DNA of 64,000 nt, taken from NCBI GenBank assembly GCA_022793795.1, contig JAAWDM010000025.1, forward strand, positions 110,563 to 174,562, in the 5' to 3' direction. Position 1 is the stretch's first letter, and each line of letters starts with the position of its first letter. Under the pieces are notes generated by a model. That model was not told the DNA's origin, ran no database searches, and saw only the letters and a list, made by a program, of their open reading frames with translations. Source of the stretch: Bacillota bacterium. GTDB lineage: Bacteria > Bacillota > Clostridia > Peptostreptococcales > Anaerovoracaceae. The position numbers and the translations under genes are program-made. Positions 48,039-57,527 of the stretch are shown here, piece by piece.

Positions 48039-51000
48039 TTATTTTACTGTTTTCTTTGCCGTTCTTACCCCGTATCTGCACTGGGCCATATATCTGGTTC
48101 TGCCTACATATGCGCCATCCTCGTCATATACCAGCATACATGCCCTGTAGTAATACCTCTTGCCTTTCTTGAAATGGACATTGTTCATGTATGTGGTTCC
48201 TTCTTTGGTCTTTTGCAAGGTGTAGCCGGAAGTCCTTTTTTCTGAACGGTAGAACTTAAATTTCACCTTATAGCCATGGGCTTTCAGCTCCTTCACCACT
48301 TCTTTCAGGGGCGTGTCCTTCGCTTCCGATGAGGCTGTATCCACTGTCGCTTTGATATTTCCCTTGGCGGTATACGCGGTGGTAACTTTCAGTTTCAGAC
48401 TGTCAAGGAACTTCAAGACATCTTCCTTTGCAAAATCATCCTTCTCGTCTTTCTTCACATCCCCCGCTTCATTCCACTGGTCCATACCATGCTCTTGGGT
48501 ATAGTCGTCTGTATAGTGGAACACAATCTCGCTGCCTTCCTTCACCGGTTGTTCCGCCACACCCAGACTACCGTACTGACCGTTTAAGGTATACATCCAG
48601 CCGGACAGTTTTCCATTGTCAAATTCCTTCAGGCCGTTAATCTCGCTGATATAGTTTCCGCCAGAGTTGGTAAAGGTATATTTCCCTTCTAGGGCCTTTT
48701 CAAATACATCCAGGGCCGTGGCTGGCGTCTCCACCTCTACAGCAGTCCGAGAAATCCATGGCGTCAGACCCCCATTCTTTAATGTGTGAATGTCTCCCTC
48801 GCCGCTATGTTTCTCATCTCCCAACAGTGTAAAAAATACGGTAATCTTTCCAGTCTTAGCAGGCGCCGTCTCTTTGGTAATCACCAGGATAACATTCTCT
48901 TGTTTCCCATCCTTTTCGGCCATGATGGTAAAGGTGTTAACACCTTCTGATAAAGGATAGCTTTCCTTCAGCGCTTTACCATTTATGGTAAGTTTTACGC
49001 CTGCATCCACTACCGGCAAAATGGCCGCCTTCTCAATCCGATAACCTACGCTGGCTGTATACGCGGCGCCATCGGTAGTCTTCGCAGGACGCACGTCCCC
49101 CTGCACATCCAACTTAAGTCCTTCTATGAGCTCGCTGCCTTTAGAGGCGCTGCTGGTCAGCCTCAATAGATAGATAACCGGCTCCTGCTCCTCGCTCTGT
49201 ACCAGAACACGAACCAGCCTTTTCCCGTCTTCCTTTACAACCTTTATGCCCTCTGCCATCTGTCCAGCATCAATGCGCTGATTATTCACATAGATGTTAT
49301 CATTTTCGTCACAGCCGTTAACTCCGATGGATACATATTTCATATCCCCCAGGTCCACATCGTAAATCTGCTGCCCTGCATTCAGCTTCACGGTCTTAGT
49401 TTTGGTTCCGTCGGTTATGACGATACCTGCCGGCATTTTGGTAACACCCACAGCCTTCTCCTGGGGATTGGTTCTGACCACAGCCGTAACCTCGGTGGAT
49501 TTTTCACCAAAGCTGGCATGCCATATATTAGAAGCTGTCTGTACCTTTACATAGTGAAACTCTTTATCAGAGACATCCACCGGATTTCCTGCCGCGTCCA
49601 CTGCCCACGCCAAATCAAATCCATTGGCATTTAACTTGTGATTGCTGTTGTCCAAATATGGATTGACGTCAGCGCCCATGGTTCCGTTGGCAAAGACGTC
49701 CGCGTAACCCCAGTTGACTGCATAGGCATCTGTTGCTGCGCCCAACTCTGCCAGGTTTCCTGTTGCTGCCGGCAGACAGATACCAGAAATGGTTATCTCC
49801 CCTTTTGCTGCCAGCCCATTCATGGTATATACTTTGGCATCTGGATATGGCCCGGCATAGGATGTTCCCGGATTGCTGTTTCCATGGTTATCAGTCCAGG
49901 ACGTCCTACCGCTTGGCAGCTTTCGGTAATTGACCGTATAATTCCAGTCCACACCCTTGTCATAGTGGGCGGAGCCTGCCAGCGCATACCATGCGGTTCC
50001 ATCCTCTGACACCCAAACCTGTCCTGGCTCGAAAAAGCTCATTCCAGTTGTGGTGGAACTGTCCACATTGGCGTTTCCATATACATAGAAGTCCATACCA
50101 TACTTATTGTTAGGATTGTCCTTCAAAGGATTTTCATAATAGTAGGTGATATATCCTCCAAAATTTCCCAAGGAAGCTACAGAGCCCTTTAAGGTTCCCC
50201 ATGGCGCCGTACCAAAACCACCGTTGGTATATTGGCTGTTCACGCACAGATAGTCTGTAACTCGGTCAGGCACATCCATTTTGCTCTTTTCCATGAGGGC
50301 AAAGGAATAGCTGTTGGACATGCTGCCGTCGGCAGAGGTGACGGTCAAGGTCTGAGAAGAAGTTTTGAGGGAAAGGGTATACACGCCCTCTCCATCGGCA
50401 ATCTGCTCTGCTGCGCCTAATTTTACCGTAGCCCCGTCCGCCGCCTTGTAGGTCATCTCTGCTTCCGTAACTCCCTTTGGCGTTACGATGGTATAGCTGT
50501 AGATAGCAGGGTCGAATTCTGCCGGATACCAATCGTACCCATCAAGGTGAGCCCCTGTAAGCTGGGCTGCAGCAGGGTCTGCCCCTACCTGCTCTACCCA
50601 CACCGTATATGTAGTGGGCGTGCTGTCTGCAAATCCATCCTTTCCTGCCGCCATATTGTCAGAATAGGTCTTATCATCCAAAACCTGAATGATTACCTTT
50701 ATCACCGAATTTTTATCTCCTGTTTTCGGCGCAAAATCGATTATCTCGGTGTTGCCTCCTCCTTGTGTAAGGTCTTTCCAAGTCGCTCCGTCGTCAGCGC
50801 TGTACCGTAGATGGGTATAGGCTGTATTTCCTGTCAGGCCCAAGGCAAAACCTTCAAGTCCACCTAGCCCATAACAGCGATAGTTATAGTGACTTCCCGA
50901 CACCCCTGTGGTTCCGGTAGGATTTCCATCTTCATCGGTACGAGCCATAACACCCTCGCCGACACCCTGATATTTGGTTGGCAGAAGGGCCCTGTCCTTT

Positions 51001-52337
51001 GGCGCCAAAACCATTCCTGTGGTATTTTTCAAGGTCTTTGTGGTATCCCGCGGTCGGGTAATCTGGAAGGTATATACCGTCTTCTTGGTGGAGTCTGCTT
51101 GAGCCTCCAAGGTGATGGTCATGGTCGACGTTCCAAAAGGGATATTCGGCAAAATAGTAGCCCCACCGCTCTTTACGGAAATCTGCTGCTCTTGGCCGTT
51201 GACATCCACATAGGAGGCTGTCGCCCTATATTTTGCTTCATCATATAGGGTGGTATTTTGCACTGTCAAACTGCTGGTGCTGTAACTGTTGATTTCCAGC
51301 TCATAAGCTGTTTTCGTTGGTAAAAAACGATAGTTTTTGCTATAATCCTTAATGGGATAAGCCAGGAACTGGAGATTTTCAAAGTACGGCGTTTCTCCAT
51401 CCTGAACCACCACCTTGATGCCGCCCTTAGCGCCGCCATCGTCAGTGGCATTGATAATGACAGAACCGATTCCCTGGGCAGTGACCAGTCCCCTTTCATC
51501 CACTGTGGCTATGGTTTCATCGCTGCTTTCCCAGGTTACAATCTGTCTGTCCTCTGCTGCGTAAGCCGTCAGCTGTACAGTAGGGTTGGGCTCTCCTGCG
51601 GTTCTAGTCAGATAGGTCTTGCCCTGTTTCTCTGTTTCATCCTCCACTGCAACCCCTGTAATGGTAAAGGGAATGGTTTCCGTCATAGATTCGTCCATGC
51701 CTTCCAGCCTATAAGTGGCATGAAAGGCGCCTGGCCTTAAAGCGTTAAACTTGATGCTGCTCTTCTTGTCTCCGAGATTTTGATCCGGCGATAACACTGC
51801 AATGCCCCCTTTGATATCATAGGTCCACAAGGTCCGTCCTGTATATCCGCCAGAAAGAGAAAGAGTTTTGGCTGTCTGTCCATCCTCCGATAAGGCTACC
51901 GTCGGCGTCTTATTCCATTGACTGACAGTATAGCCTGCAAGGGAAAACCCGGTCTCTTTGGAGATATTTCCGTCCAGCTTGGAAACCGCTTTTATGCTGG
52001 CCGAAGAGGTTCCGCCGCAGCTAAATCTGGTTGTAGTGGTCAAAACTCCGGTCTCCGCATCCATGGCGCCTACCCAACTAGAGCTGGTGCTCCACGTCAC
52101 CGGTGTTTCCGCCCCGTTCTGGTCCAAGGCCTTAAACTGAAATACATCCCCATCTTTCGCCAATAGGGTAGTTTCATTGATGCTGTTTGCACTTTCGCAA
52201 ACAATGGTAATCTCAGAAGGCGCTGTGTTCGCCTCCTCTGCAAAGGCCGTGGCCGGCATCATGGTAACTGTCAGCAGCAGTACCATAACCAGGGCCATTA
52301 CCTGCGAAAACACACCTTTCCTATTCTTTTTTTCCAT
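48039..52337 (-). CDS. Giant surface protein with Ig-like, cadherin-like and DUF4430 (transcobalamin-like) domains
   Basis: 1432 residues with a clear signal peptide (ending ATAFAEE). Big_2-type Ig domains lie near 35-330 (VTWSTSSSWVGAMDAETGVLT; VTWESSDETIATVDERGLVTAQG). Cadherin-like beta-sandwich modules lie near 330-440 and 580-690. A central part of about 300 residues (Tyr/Gly/Asn-rich) is unknown. Near 1210-1300 is a DUF4430 module (LDVFEKALEGKYTFTNSGGNYISEINGL...SGWMYTLNGQY), the fold of transcobalamin's beta domain. No LPXTG motif is seen. A cobalamin riboswitch upstream suggests it captures B12 outside the cell; that role is inference. Confidence 0.85.
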   Translation of the reverse strand: MEKKNRKGVFSQVMALVMVLLLTVTMMPATAFAEEANTAPSEITIVCESANSINETTLLAKDGDVFQFKALDQNGAETPVTWSTSSSWVGAMDAETGVLTTTTRFSCGGTSSASIKAVSKLDGNISKETGFSLAGYTVSQWNKTPTVALSEDGQTAKTLSLSGGYTGRTLWTYDIKGGIAVLSPDQNLGDKKSSIKFNALRPGAFHATYRLEGMDESMTETIPFTITGVAVEDETEKQGKTYLTRTAGEPNPTVQLTAYAAEDRQIVTWESSDETIATVDERGLVTAQGIGSVIINATDDGGAKGGIKVVVQDGETPYFENLQFLAYPIKDYSKNYRFLPTKTAYELEINSYSTSSLTVQNTTLYDEAKYRATASYVDVNGQEQQISVKSGGATILPNIPFGTSTMTITLEAQADSTKKTVYTFQITRPRDTTKTLKNTTGMVLAPKDRALLPTKYQGVGEGVMARTDEDGNPTGTTGVSGSHYNYRCYGLGGLEGFALGLTGNTAYTHLRYSADDGATWKDLTQGGGNTEIIDFAPKTGDKNSVIKVIIQVLDDKTYSDNMAAGKDGFADSTPTTYTVWVEQVGADPAAAQLTGAHLDGYDWYPAEFDPAIYSYTIVTPKGVTEAEMTYKAADGATVKLGAAEQIADGEGVYTLSLKTSSQTLTVTSADGSMSNSYSFALMEKSKMDVPDRVTDYLCVNSQYTNGGFGTAPWGTLKGSVASLGNFGGYITYYYENPLKDNPNNKYGMDFYVYGNANVDSSTTTGMSFFEPGQVWVSEDGTAWYALAGSAHYDKGVDWNYTVNYRKLPSGRTSWTDNHGNSNPGTSYAGPYPDAKVYTMNGLAAKGEITISGICLPAATGNLAELGAATDAYAVNWGYADVFANGTMGADVNPYLDNSNHKLNANGFDLAWAVDAAGNPVDVSDKEFHYVKVQTASNIWHASFGEKSTEVTAVVRTNPQEKAVGVTKMPAGIVITDGTKTKTVKLNAGQQIYDVDLGDMKYVSIGVNGCDENDNIYVNNQRIDAGQMAEGIKVVKEDGKRLVRVLVQSEEQEPVIYLLRLTSSASKGSELIEGLKLDVQGDVRPAKTTDGAAYTASVGYRIEKAAILPVVDAGVKLTINGKALKESYPLSEGVNTFTIMAEKDGKQENVILVITKETAPAKTGKITVFFTLLGDEKHSGEGDIHTLKNGGLTPWISRTAVEVETPATALDVFEKALEGKYTFTNSGGNYISEINGLKEFDNGKLSGWMYTLNGQYGSLGVAEQPVKEGSEIVFHYTDDYTQEHGMDQWNEAGDVKKDEKDDFAKEDVLKFLDSLKLKVTTAYTAKGNIKATVDTASSEAKDTPLKEVVKELKAHGYKVKFKFYRSEKRTSGYTLQKTKEGTTYMNNVHFKKGKRYYYRACMLVYDEDGAYVGRTRYMAQCRYGVRTAKKTVK

Positions 52338-52409
52338 GTTCCTTTACTCCTTTCTTCCATGAACTTACATGCTGTGAGTTCTCTGCGAAAGATTCCTTTT
52401 TGCCAGCTA

Positions 52410-52457
52410 AAAAGGCGGCCGCCTGTTGATACTTGATAAAATCAACAGACTGCCGCC
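52410..52457 (-). terminator. Riboswitch expression platform (terminator)
   Basis: On the minus strand, GGCGGC...CTGTTGAT pairs with ATCAACAG...GCCGCC and TTTTT follows. It lies between the B12 aptamer and the surface protein start. Confidence 0.8.
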
Positions 52458-52638
52458 CGTATTCGCCGTCCTTCTCCTATTATGGCACTAAAAAAATCCT
52501 CCGGCATTCACTCGATACCTTAGATTCTCGAAAGTCTTATGCATGTATCTGGCTACGCATCCGATGGACGCTCACAGTGGCGGGACCGCAAATGATTTTC
52601 ACATTTTTCCATAAACATAAGCCTTTTTTCATTTGTTC
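52458..52638 (-). ncRNA. Cobalamin (B12) riboswitch
   Basis: Minus strand. The conserved core GTGAAAATC...TGCGGTCCCGCCACTGTGA (B12 box about 52570-52600) is followed by GTAGCCAGATACATGCATAA and AATGCCGGAGGA. Order and spacing fit the cobalamin class. The terminator downstream means B12 binding should stop expression of the surface protein, as for uptake genes. Confidence 0.88.
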
Positions 52639-52644
52639 ATCATA

Positions 52645-52673
52645 ATCATATCACAAAAACATCCCACTGGCAA
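52645..52673 (-). promoter_or_regulatory. Predicted promoter of the B12 riboswitch transcript
   Basis: On the minus strand, TTGCCA (52668-52673) and TATGAT (52645-52650) are 17 bp apart and place the transcript start near 52638, right before the aptamer. Confidence 0.65.
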
Positions 52674-52751
52674 GGGGTGAGTTGGTGAATTTGTAGTTAT
52701 TAAGTGATAATGTCACTCTTAATATATTCTCTATTTCCAGCGCCCCCTGAG

Positions 52752-53027
52752 TTGACTTATTTCTCGTTTTCAAGGTTATATGTCAACAAATTGGCCTTAC
52801 TCCCTTTGCAAAATCCATGGTCATAGGGTGATTTTCAGGTCAGTTTTGACACATCTTTAAATTACGCCCCTCTGAGTCAACAAAATCGGCTGAAAATGTT
52901 GACTCACTTTGCAAAACAAAGGGGGTCGTGTCAAAAATTCCATATATCATCCTTGAGAGAAGGTCTAAAATGGTAAAATATGTATGGATTTTTTGACCAA
53001 ATCTTCCGATTTCAAAGAATGTGTCAA
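52752..53027. repeat. 276-bp dispersed repeat, copy B
   Basis: Same length and order of parts as copy A (35540-35815). 35-bp TTGAC...GTCAA modules lie at 52752-52786, 52846-52880 and 52993-53027; a 36-bp one at 52899-52934 begins with the 17-mer TTGACTCACTTTGCAAA. The inner stem is ATTTTCAG/CTGAAAAT (52831-52838, 52890-52897): where copy A has G paired with C, copy B has C paired with G. The frame of copy A continues here with two stop codons. Confidence 0.8.
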
Positions 53028-53132
53028 CAAGGTTTATTTTTACCCCCTCTCCCCCACAAAACACATGGGCCCGCTGTTATTGTCAAGGAGGTGAATTGTT
53101 ATACCCATAAAAAGCAAAAAACTTGATACTCC

Positions 53133-53161
53133 TTGCTTTTTCCTTCTAGTGCGTATATCAT
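53133..53161 (+). promoter_or_regulatory. Predicted promoter of the amidase gene
   Basis: TTGCTT (53133-53138) and TATCAT (53156-53161) are 17 bp apart, 40 bp before the start codon. Confidence 0.55.
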
Positions 53162-53200
53162 AGTTATATCCCATATAGGAAACCCAGAAAGGAGCCTGAC

Positions 53201-53779
53201 ATGAAAATCGTTTCCGCCATACTGGCCCAAAATCCCTGCTATACCACAGGAGAAAAAATCACGGTAAAAGGTATCATGCTTCACTCTGTTGGCTGTGCCC
53301 AGCCGGATCCCCAGGTTTTTATCAGAGAGTGGGACGACCCGACATACGACAGGGCCTGCGTCCATGGATTTATCGACGCCTTGGGCGAAACCGTATATCA
53401 AACCCTTCCCTGGGATCACCGAGGCTGGCACGCCGGAGGCCCTTCCAACGATACCCATATCGGCATCGAGATGTGCGAACCAGCCTGCCTTACCTACACC
53501 GATACCTTTACCTTTGTGTGCCATGACCATGAAGAAGCCCTTCGCTCCGCCCAGCTTACCTACCAGGCTGCAGTCCATCTCTTCGCCATGCTTTGCAAAA
53601 CATATGATCTAAACCCTATGGAGAAAGGCGTCATTATCAGTCACTGGGAGGGTTTTCAGTCTAAGGTTGCTACTGACCACGAAGACCCAGAACATTACTG
53701 GAATCAGCTGGGTACAGGCTACACCATGGACGGCTTCCGGCAAGATGTCAAAGAGGCCATGGAAACATTGCAGCGTTAA
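53201..53779 (+). CDS. N-acetylmuramoyl-L-alanine amidase (Amidase_2), endolysin-like
   Basis: 192 residues, a single amidase domain. Zinc ligands are visible: His in GIMLHSVGC, His in the AGGPSNDTHIGIEMCE region and a late His/Asp (ATDHEDPEHYW). GWHAGGPSND and HIGIEMCEP are typical. It cuts the amide bond between MurNAc and L-Ala. There is no signal peptide, which fits a phage-type lysin or a remnant of one. AAAGGAG precedes the ATG. Its stop overlaps the convergent gene by 4 bp. Confidence 0.87.
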   Translation: MKIVSAILAQNPCYTTGEKITVKGIMLHSVGCAQPDPQVFIREWDDPTYDRACVHGFIDALGETVYQTLPWDHRGWHAGGPSNDTHIGIEMCEPACLTYTDTFTFVCHDHEEALRSAQLTYQAAVHLFAMLCKTYDLNPMEKGVIISHWEGFQSKVATDHEDPEHYWNQLGTGYTMDGFRQDVKEAMETLQR

Positions 53780-54252
53780 ATTTTAAATTCACATGCAAAA
53801 GTAAAATCTAAAGATTTATGATACTTTGTATCTAAAATTAAACTGCACTCCTTTATAATTCTATAAGTTCCGTGTGGTAATTTTCCATAATCTTTTTCCC
53901 AATTTGCAATTACTCTATATTCTCCTGGCGGTACGCCATAGCCTATTGCCACAAAATCCATGGGTTGATTGGTTTCAATATTACACCATTTCCCTAAAAT
54001 CTTTTTTTGAAGTGCATAAAACTCCCCAGTACGCATTTCTTGGTCTGTTTTGTTATAAATAATAAAGGCTCCCTTATCTGGAAAAATGTCCTCTTCTCCT
54101 GCAGGATAAAACTCCAAATAATCAATTAAATCATTTTTCTCTGTTAGTCTCTCTGCCCAAGTATCCTCCAATGTATTCCGATACAGGAAAATAATTCCCA
54201 GTATTATGACAATCGATACCGCACCGGCCATTATTTTTATATGTCTCTTCAT
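53776..54252 (-). CDS. Membrane-anchored Ig-like domain protein of unknown function
   Basis: 158 residues with one N-terminal membrane segment (about 7-24) and a beta-sandwich-like domain ending in the pattern VPPGEYRVIANWEKDYGKLPHGTYRIIKE seen in bacterial Ig-like proteins (part of the motif shown; residues about 108-136). It starts 31 bp after the preceding gene on the same strand. Role unknown. Confidence 0.65.
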   Translation of the reverse strand: MKRHIKIMAGAVSIVIILGIIFLYRNTLEDTWAERLTEKNDLIDYLEFYPAGEEDIFPDKGAFIIYNKTDQEMRTGEFYALQKKILGKWCNIETNQPMDFVAIGYGVPPGEYRVIANWEKDYGKLPHGTYRIIKECSLILDTKYHKSLDFTFACEFKI

Positions 54253-54282
54253 AAGTAACCCTACTCCTGCAACTTCTAAAAA

Positions 54283-55356
54283 TCACTCCCTTACCACCAC
54301 ACATTTTCTTCCCTTGCTGCTGCATCCAAGAAGCGTCCCATTGCAATCCATATAGAAGTCTGCGTACTCCATCTCTGGAAGATGTATGGTACTTTGGGTG
54401 TGGTTTATTAGATCGTAAACAGCAACCTTATTATTCTCTTGAACAAGCCAAACCTTATCTCCTCTCAAATAGGCGAGAGCCGTTCCATTTAAAATATCCG
54501 CCTTTCCTAAGCCATACGTTTTTTCGTTATAAAAATCATAGGCATAAGTATCGCCCCTTTGGTCCGTACAGACCATGTACTTTCCATTGCCTTGCACATT
54601 TTGCAAAGAAATTCCTTCCATCATAATCTTCTCTGTATTCTTTTGATTCTCCAGTTGAAGCCGAAGGATTTGGTTCTGCTCTCCTTCCATGAAAACAAGA
54701 TAGCCGTCTTCAATCAATATATCTGCACTAGGCATATGTACGTCCTTTGCTATCATACTGGTTTTCATCTCTTTGTTCATGGAGTATAAAAATGTCTTTT
54801 GGTCCTGCTGTTCAAACCAATATAAATTCCCATTCCATAACGCGAAGCGCTCTCCCTCTTGCGAAGATTCACACCTGCTCCAAAGTGTATTTTTTCCATG
54901 ATAAAGGGATGTTTTTTCCAGATTTCCGTCGTAATCCCATGTCCACTGCATCAACGTATCTTCATCCTGACTCATTCCATCTTTTATCAGTTTCAAATTA
55001 TCTTTGTCTGCCTTTTGGGACTGTTTCACTTCTAATATGCCAATTTCCCCCGTCTTTTCCTCACAGCTAAGCTCATAAAGGGCAATCCCATCCCCATCGA
55101 AAGAGCCGTCATCCTCTAATTGCCTGCCTAAATAATAAATCATTTCCTCATCGAAAACTGCTTGATATGGTTCCACTTGCGTAGGTATCTCTACTATTTG
55201 AGCCTCCATGTCCACACCCGAGAAACTATCATAAATGATTTCGTCTTGATTTATAATTTTCGGCTTGTCTAATAATCCACTTAAAAGAATCAGGCAGAGG
55301 CAGCATACCATTACACATATAATAATCAGGTTCTTTTTTGTCATCAACTTCTGCAT
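54283..55356 (-). CDS. Membrane-anchored, probably beta-propeller-like protein
   Basis: 357 residues. One N-terminal membrane helix (about 8-28), then repeated short beta units (SADILIEDGYLVFMEGE; NGKYMVCTDQRGDTYAYDF; GDKVWLVQENNKVAVYDL) that suggest a propeller, as in DUF5050-like proteins. It is likely to be outside the membrane. It overlaps the lipoprotein gene upstream by 13 bp. No catalytic motif is seen. Confidence 0.65.
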   Translation of the reverse strand: MQKLMTKKNLIIICVMVCCLCLILLSGLLDKPKIINQDEIIYDSFSGVDMEAQIVEIPTQVEPYQAVFDEEMIYYLGRQLEDDGSFDGDGIALYELSCEEKTGEIGILEVKQSQKADKDNLKLIKDGMSQDEDTLMQWTWDYDGNLEKTSLYHGKNTLWSRCESSQEGERFALWNGNLYWFEQQDQKTFLYSMNKEMKTSMIAKDVHMPSADILIEDGYLVFMEGEQNQILRLQLENQKNTEKIMMEGISLQNVQGNGKYMVCTDQRGDTYAYDFYNEKTYGLGKADILNGTALAYLRGDKVWLVQENNKVAVYDLINHTQSTIHLPEMEYADFYMDCNGTLLGCSSKGRKCVVVRE

Positions 55357-56204
55357 ACCTGCCCCTTTACTTTCCCCTCAAACACAGCGGCGGATTCCAA
55401 ATAAAACCCGTCTTGTTTCTTCACTAGGTAAAGGGGTTCCTGATTTAACGTGATACTTTCGTTTTCAAAGTCTTCCTGCAGCATTGGAACTGCATACCCC
55501 AGACCCTCCATATAACCTAAATATGTGCCTACAATAGCATCTTTGATTTTCCAGCATACCTTTATATCGTTACGCCCTTTTGGTATTTCAATCTGCTCTA
55601 TGCCTGAAGCCTGACTGGATGCTTGTGCTAACATAAACGTTGCTTTTTCACTTTCATAATCTGAAAACTTCATCATGAATTCGCCTATCAGCTGGCTAGC
55701 AATGGCAGGTATCTCCATTGCCTTGTCATTTACATCTTCAATACTAATAAAGAAAACACTACTGCTTTCATCAATGGAGGTTATCCATCCCTCGCCTTTA
55801 CTGTCTGCATCGCTTTGGATTGTTACTGGCATCACGCTTTCCATACTCCAACTTCCCTCTGAACTTTGCTTCACCAGAAAATCCGCGTCAACTGACATTT
55901 CCAAAATCGGCTTTTCCTCCGACCAACCATAGATGCATTGATAGCCTCCGCGAACCACATACATGCCCTCTTTCTCATCTTTTACATCCATGACTTGGAA
56001 GTTCTCCACCGGATCGATTTCATAGGACATGACGGCGGCATTCTCTGGAAATGTTTCAAACCTTTCCTCTAATAAATGATACGCCGCATTTCTCACCTGA
56101 TTATCAACTTTTTCATCAATCTTTGGCGAGTCCTCTTCACAACCTGAGGCAAAAATCAGACTAATTATCAATAGTATACATAGCGTCCATATCCTTTTTC
56201 TCAT
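55344..56204 (-). CDS. Putative lipoprotein of unknown function
   Basis: About 286 residues. Signal peptide with lipobox FASGC (Cys about residue 19) and an acidic N-terminus on the mature part. The rest alternates beta strands and helices without a motif I recognise. The ATG at 56204 directly precedes the signal peptide; the frame is open further back but only through a TTG. Middle gene of a run of secreted proteins. Confidence 0.65.
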   Translation of the reverse strand: MRKRIWTLCILLIISLIFASGCEEDSPKIDEKVDNQVRNAAYHLLEERFETFPENAAVMSYEIDPVENFQVMDVKDEKEGMYVVRGGYQCIYGWSEEKPILEMSVDADFLVKQSSEGSWSMESVMPVTIQSDADSKGEGWITSIDESSSVFFISIEDVNDKAMEIPAIASQLIGEFMMKFSDYESEKATFMLAQASSQASGIEQIEIPKGRNDIKVCWKIKDAIVGTYLGYMEGLGYAVPMLQEDFENESITLNQEPLYLVKKQDGFYLESAAVFEGKVKGQVCRS

Positions 56205-56285
56205 TGTCCGTATTCCATCCTTCCCCTGCTTCAATAATTGCTGAAAAATTCGGTCTTGAAATTCTGTAAATCTTCCATTTGTTAT

Positions 56286-56354
56286 TCAGATAAACGCCAT
56301 AACAACCAGTAACATCATGGAAAATATGGAAACTATACACAAGACTCTTTTCAT
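56286..56354 (-). pseudogene. Possible remnant: signal peptide only
   Basis: MKRVLCIVSIFSMMLLVVMAFI then a stop. It overlaps the end of the 38-codon frame by ATGA. Past the stop the same frame stays open into the next lipoprotein gene, so it may be a truncated secreted protein. Confidence 0.35.
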
Positions 56355-56467
56355 CTGTTCTTCTCCTGATTATGTACCCAATCGTTGATCCATAATCCGA
56401 TTCCAATGCTTCCCATTATAATTCCAATCAGTAATATAAAATTAGACATTTGTAATTTCTTTTCCAT
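56351..56467 (-). CDS. Small single-helix membrane peptide
   Basis: 38 codons from an ATG preceded by GGAGAGG. The peptide has one hydrophobic stretch (FILLIGIIMGSIGIGLWI) with charged ends. Unknown role; the reading rests on the start signal and composition. Confidence 0.45.
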   Translation of the reverse strand: MEKKLQMSNFILLIGIIMGSIGIGLWINDWVHNQEKNR

Positions 56468-56522
56468 AACCTCTCCTTTAATATCCTTTTTCAATTCTTT
56501 TTTAAATAGCATGAGTCGCCCT

Positions 56523-57419
56523 TTACTGCGTTTTACCGATACTACCTAGACAATGTTTTCTTGTTTCCAGCGTATAGCTGTCCTGCCATTCCGTCAAAAC
56601 AAAATGCTTTGCAGTAAGTCCCGGCGCAAAATCCTCCACCCAAAACGGTTCAACCCCCACCGCTTTGCCTGACCAGCCTGTTCCCAGAGAAACATTGGAA
56701 GTGTAACCCAAATACTGATACCGACACTGACAGCTATATATCCAGCTTCCAAGCGAGCCTGGGTGTTTTGGTCTAGGCCCTTCTAATTCTGGAATGGTCC
56801 CCCATTCTTCTGCATCTGTGGAAACAATCAGATCCACTTCCGGTGTATCATATTTGGTCACCAAAAAAGTTCTATCGCTGGTATTCCAGTCCTTCAGCGT
56901 ATCCATCCACTGGCAAAACAGTATCGAAGCAATCTCGTCTCGGTCTTTGCCATAAACATCTTCCTTTGAAATCCATGCCACATAAGGATGTGCGATGATC
57001 CATGAAAAATTATCCCCTATGCTGTCACCTAATATTTCATATTCCCGCTTATCTCTGACTTCCGAGAAAGTTCCATCCGGTTTCTGTTTCATCGTTAAAA
57101 TGCATTTGACTCCTGTAGTAATGCCGCTTCCAAAATGCACTGTATATGCAGCTTCAACCTGCATATCTTCACCCGTTTCTGCCATCAGAGGAGTCGTACA
57201 AAGATCTTCATATCTCTCTAATCGTCCATTTTTTACTTCTTTGTCCAACTCTGCCTGCAGGATTTCCTCTGCTTTTTCTGCTGCAAGCGGATCTGCGGTG
57301 ACAACATTGCTTTCTGGAACAACTTCAGTCTTTTCCTCTTTTGTCTGCTCGCAACCACAAAAGAGCAAAAGCCCTGCTAAAATCAAAAGGATCACACTAA
57401 GCCTTTTCCCATAATACAT
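56523..57419 (-). CDS. Putative lipoprotein of unknown function
   Basis: About 298 residues. Signal peptide with an LFCGC lipobox, then an Ala/Glu-rich segment and a larger domain with conserved-looking aromatic residues. No known family. Two adjacent ATGs (57422, 57419) follow AAAGGAAG; the frame runs open to 57515 without a ribosome site. Confidence 0.68.
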   Translation of the reverse strand: MYYGKRLSVILLILAGLLLFCGCEQTKEEKTEVVPESNVVTADPLAAEKAEEILQAELDKEVKNGRLERYEDLCTTPLMAETGEDMQVEAAYTVHFGSGITTGVKCILTMKQKPDGTFSEVRDKREYEILGDSIGDNFSWIIAHPYVAWISKEDVYGKDRDEIASILFCQWMDTLKDWNTSDRTFLVTKYDTPEVDLIVSTDAEEWGTIPELEGPRPKHPGSLGSWIYSCQCRYQYLGYTSNVSLGTGWSGKAVGVEPFWVEDFAPGLTAKHFVLTEWQDSYTLETRKHCLGSIGKTQ

Positions 57420-57527
57420 CATCCCACTTCCTTTCCAAACGCAACGTCTCGTTAATAACAGAATATAAACATATAATCCCCCGCTAAGACTTATATAGCA
57501 AAGCAGCTTCACCATGTTACACGTATC

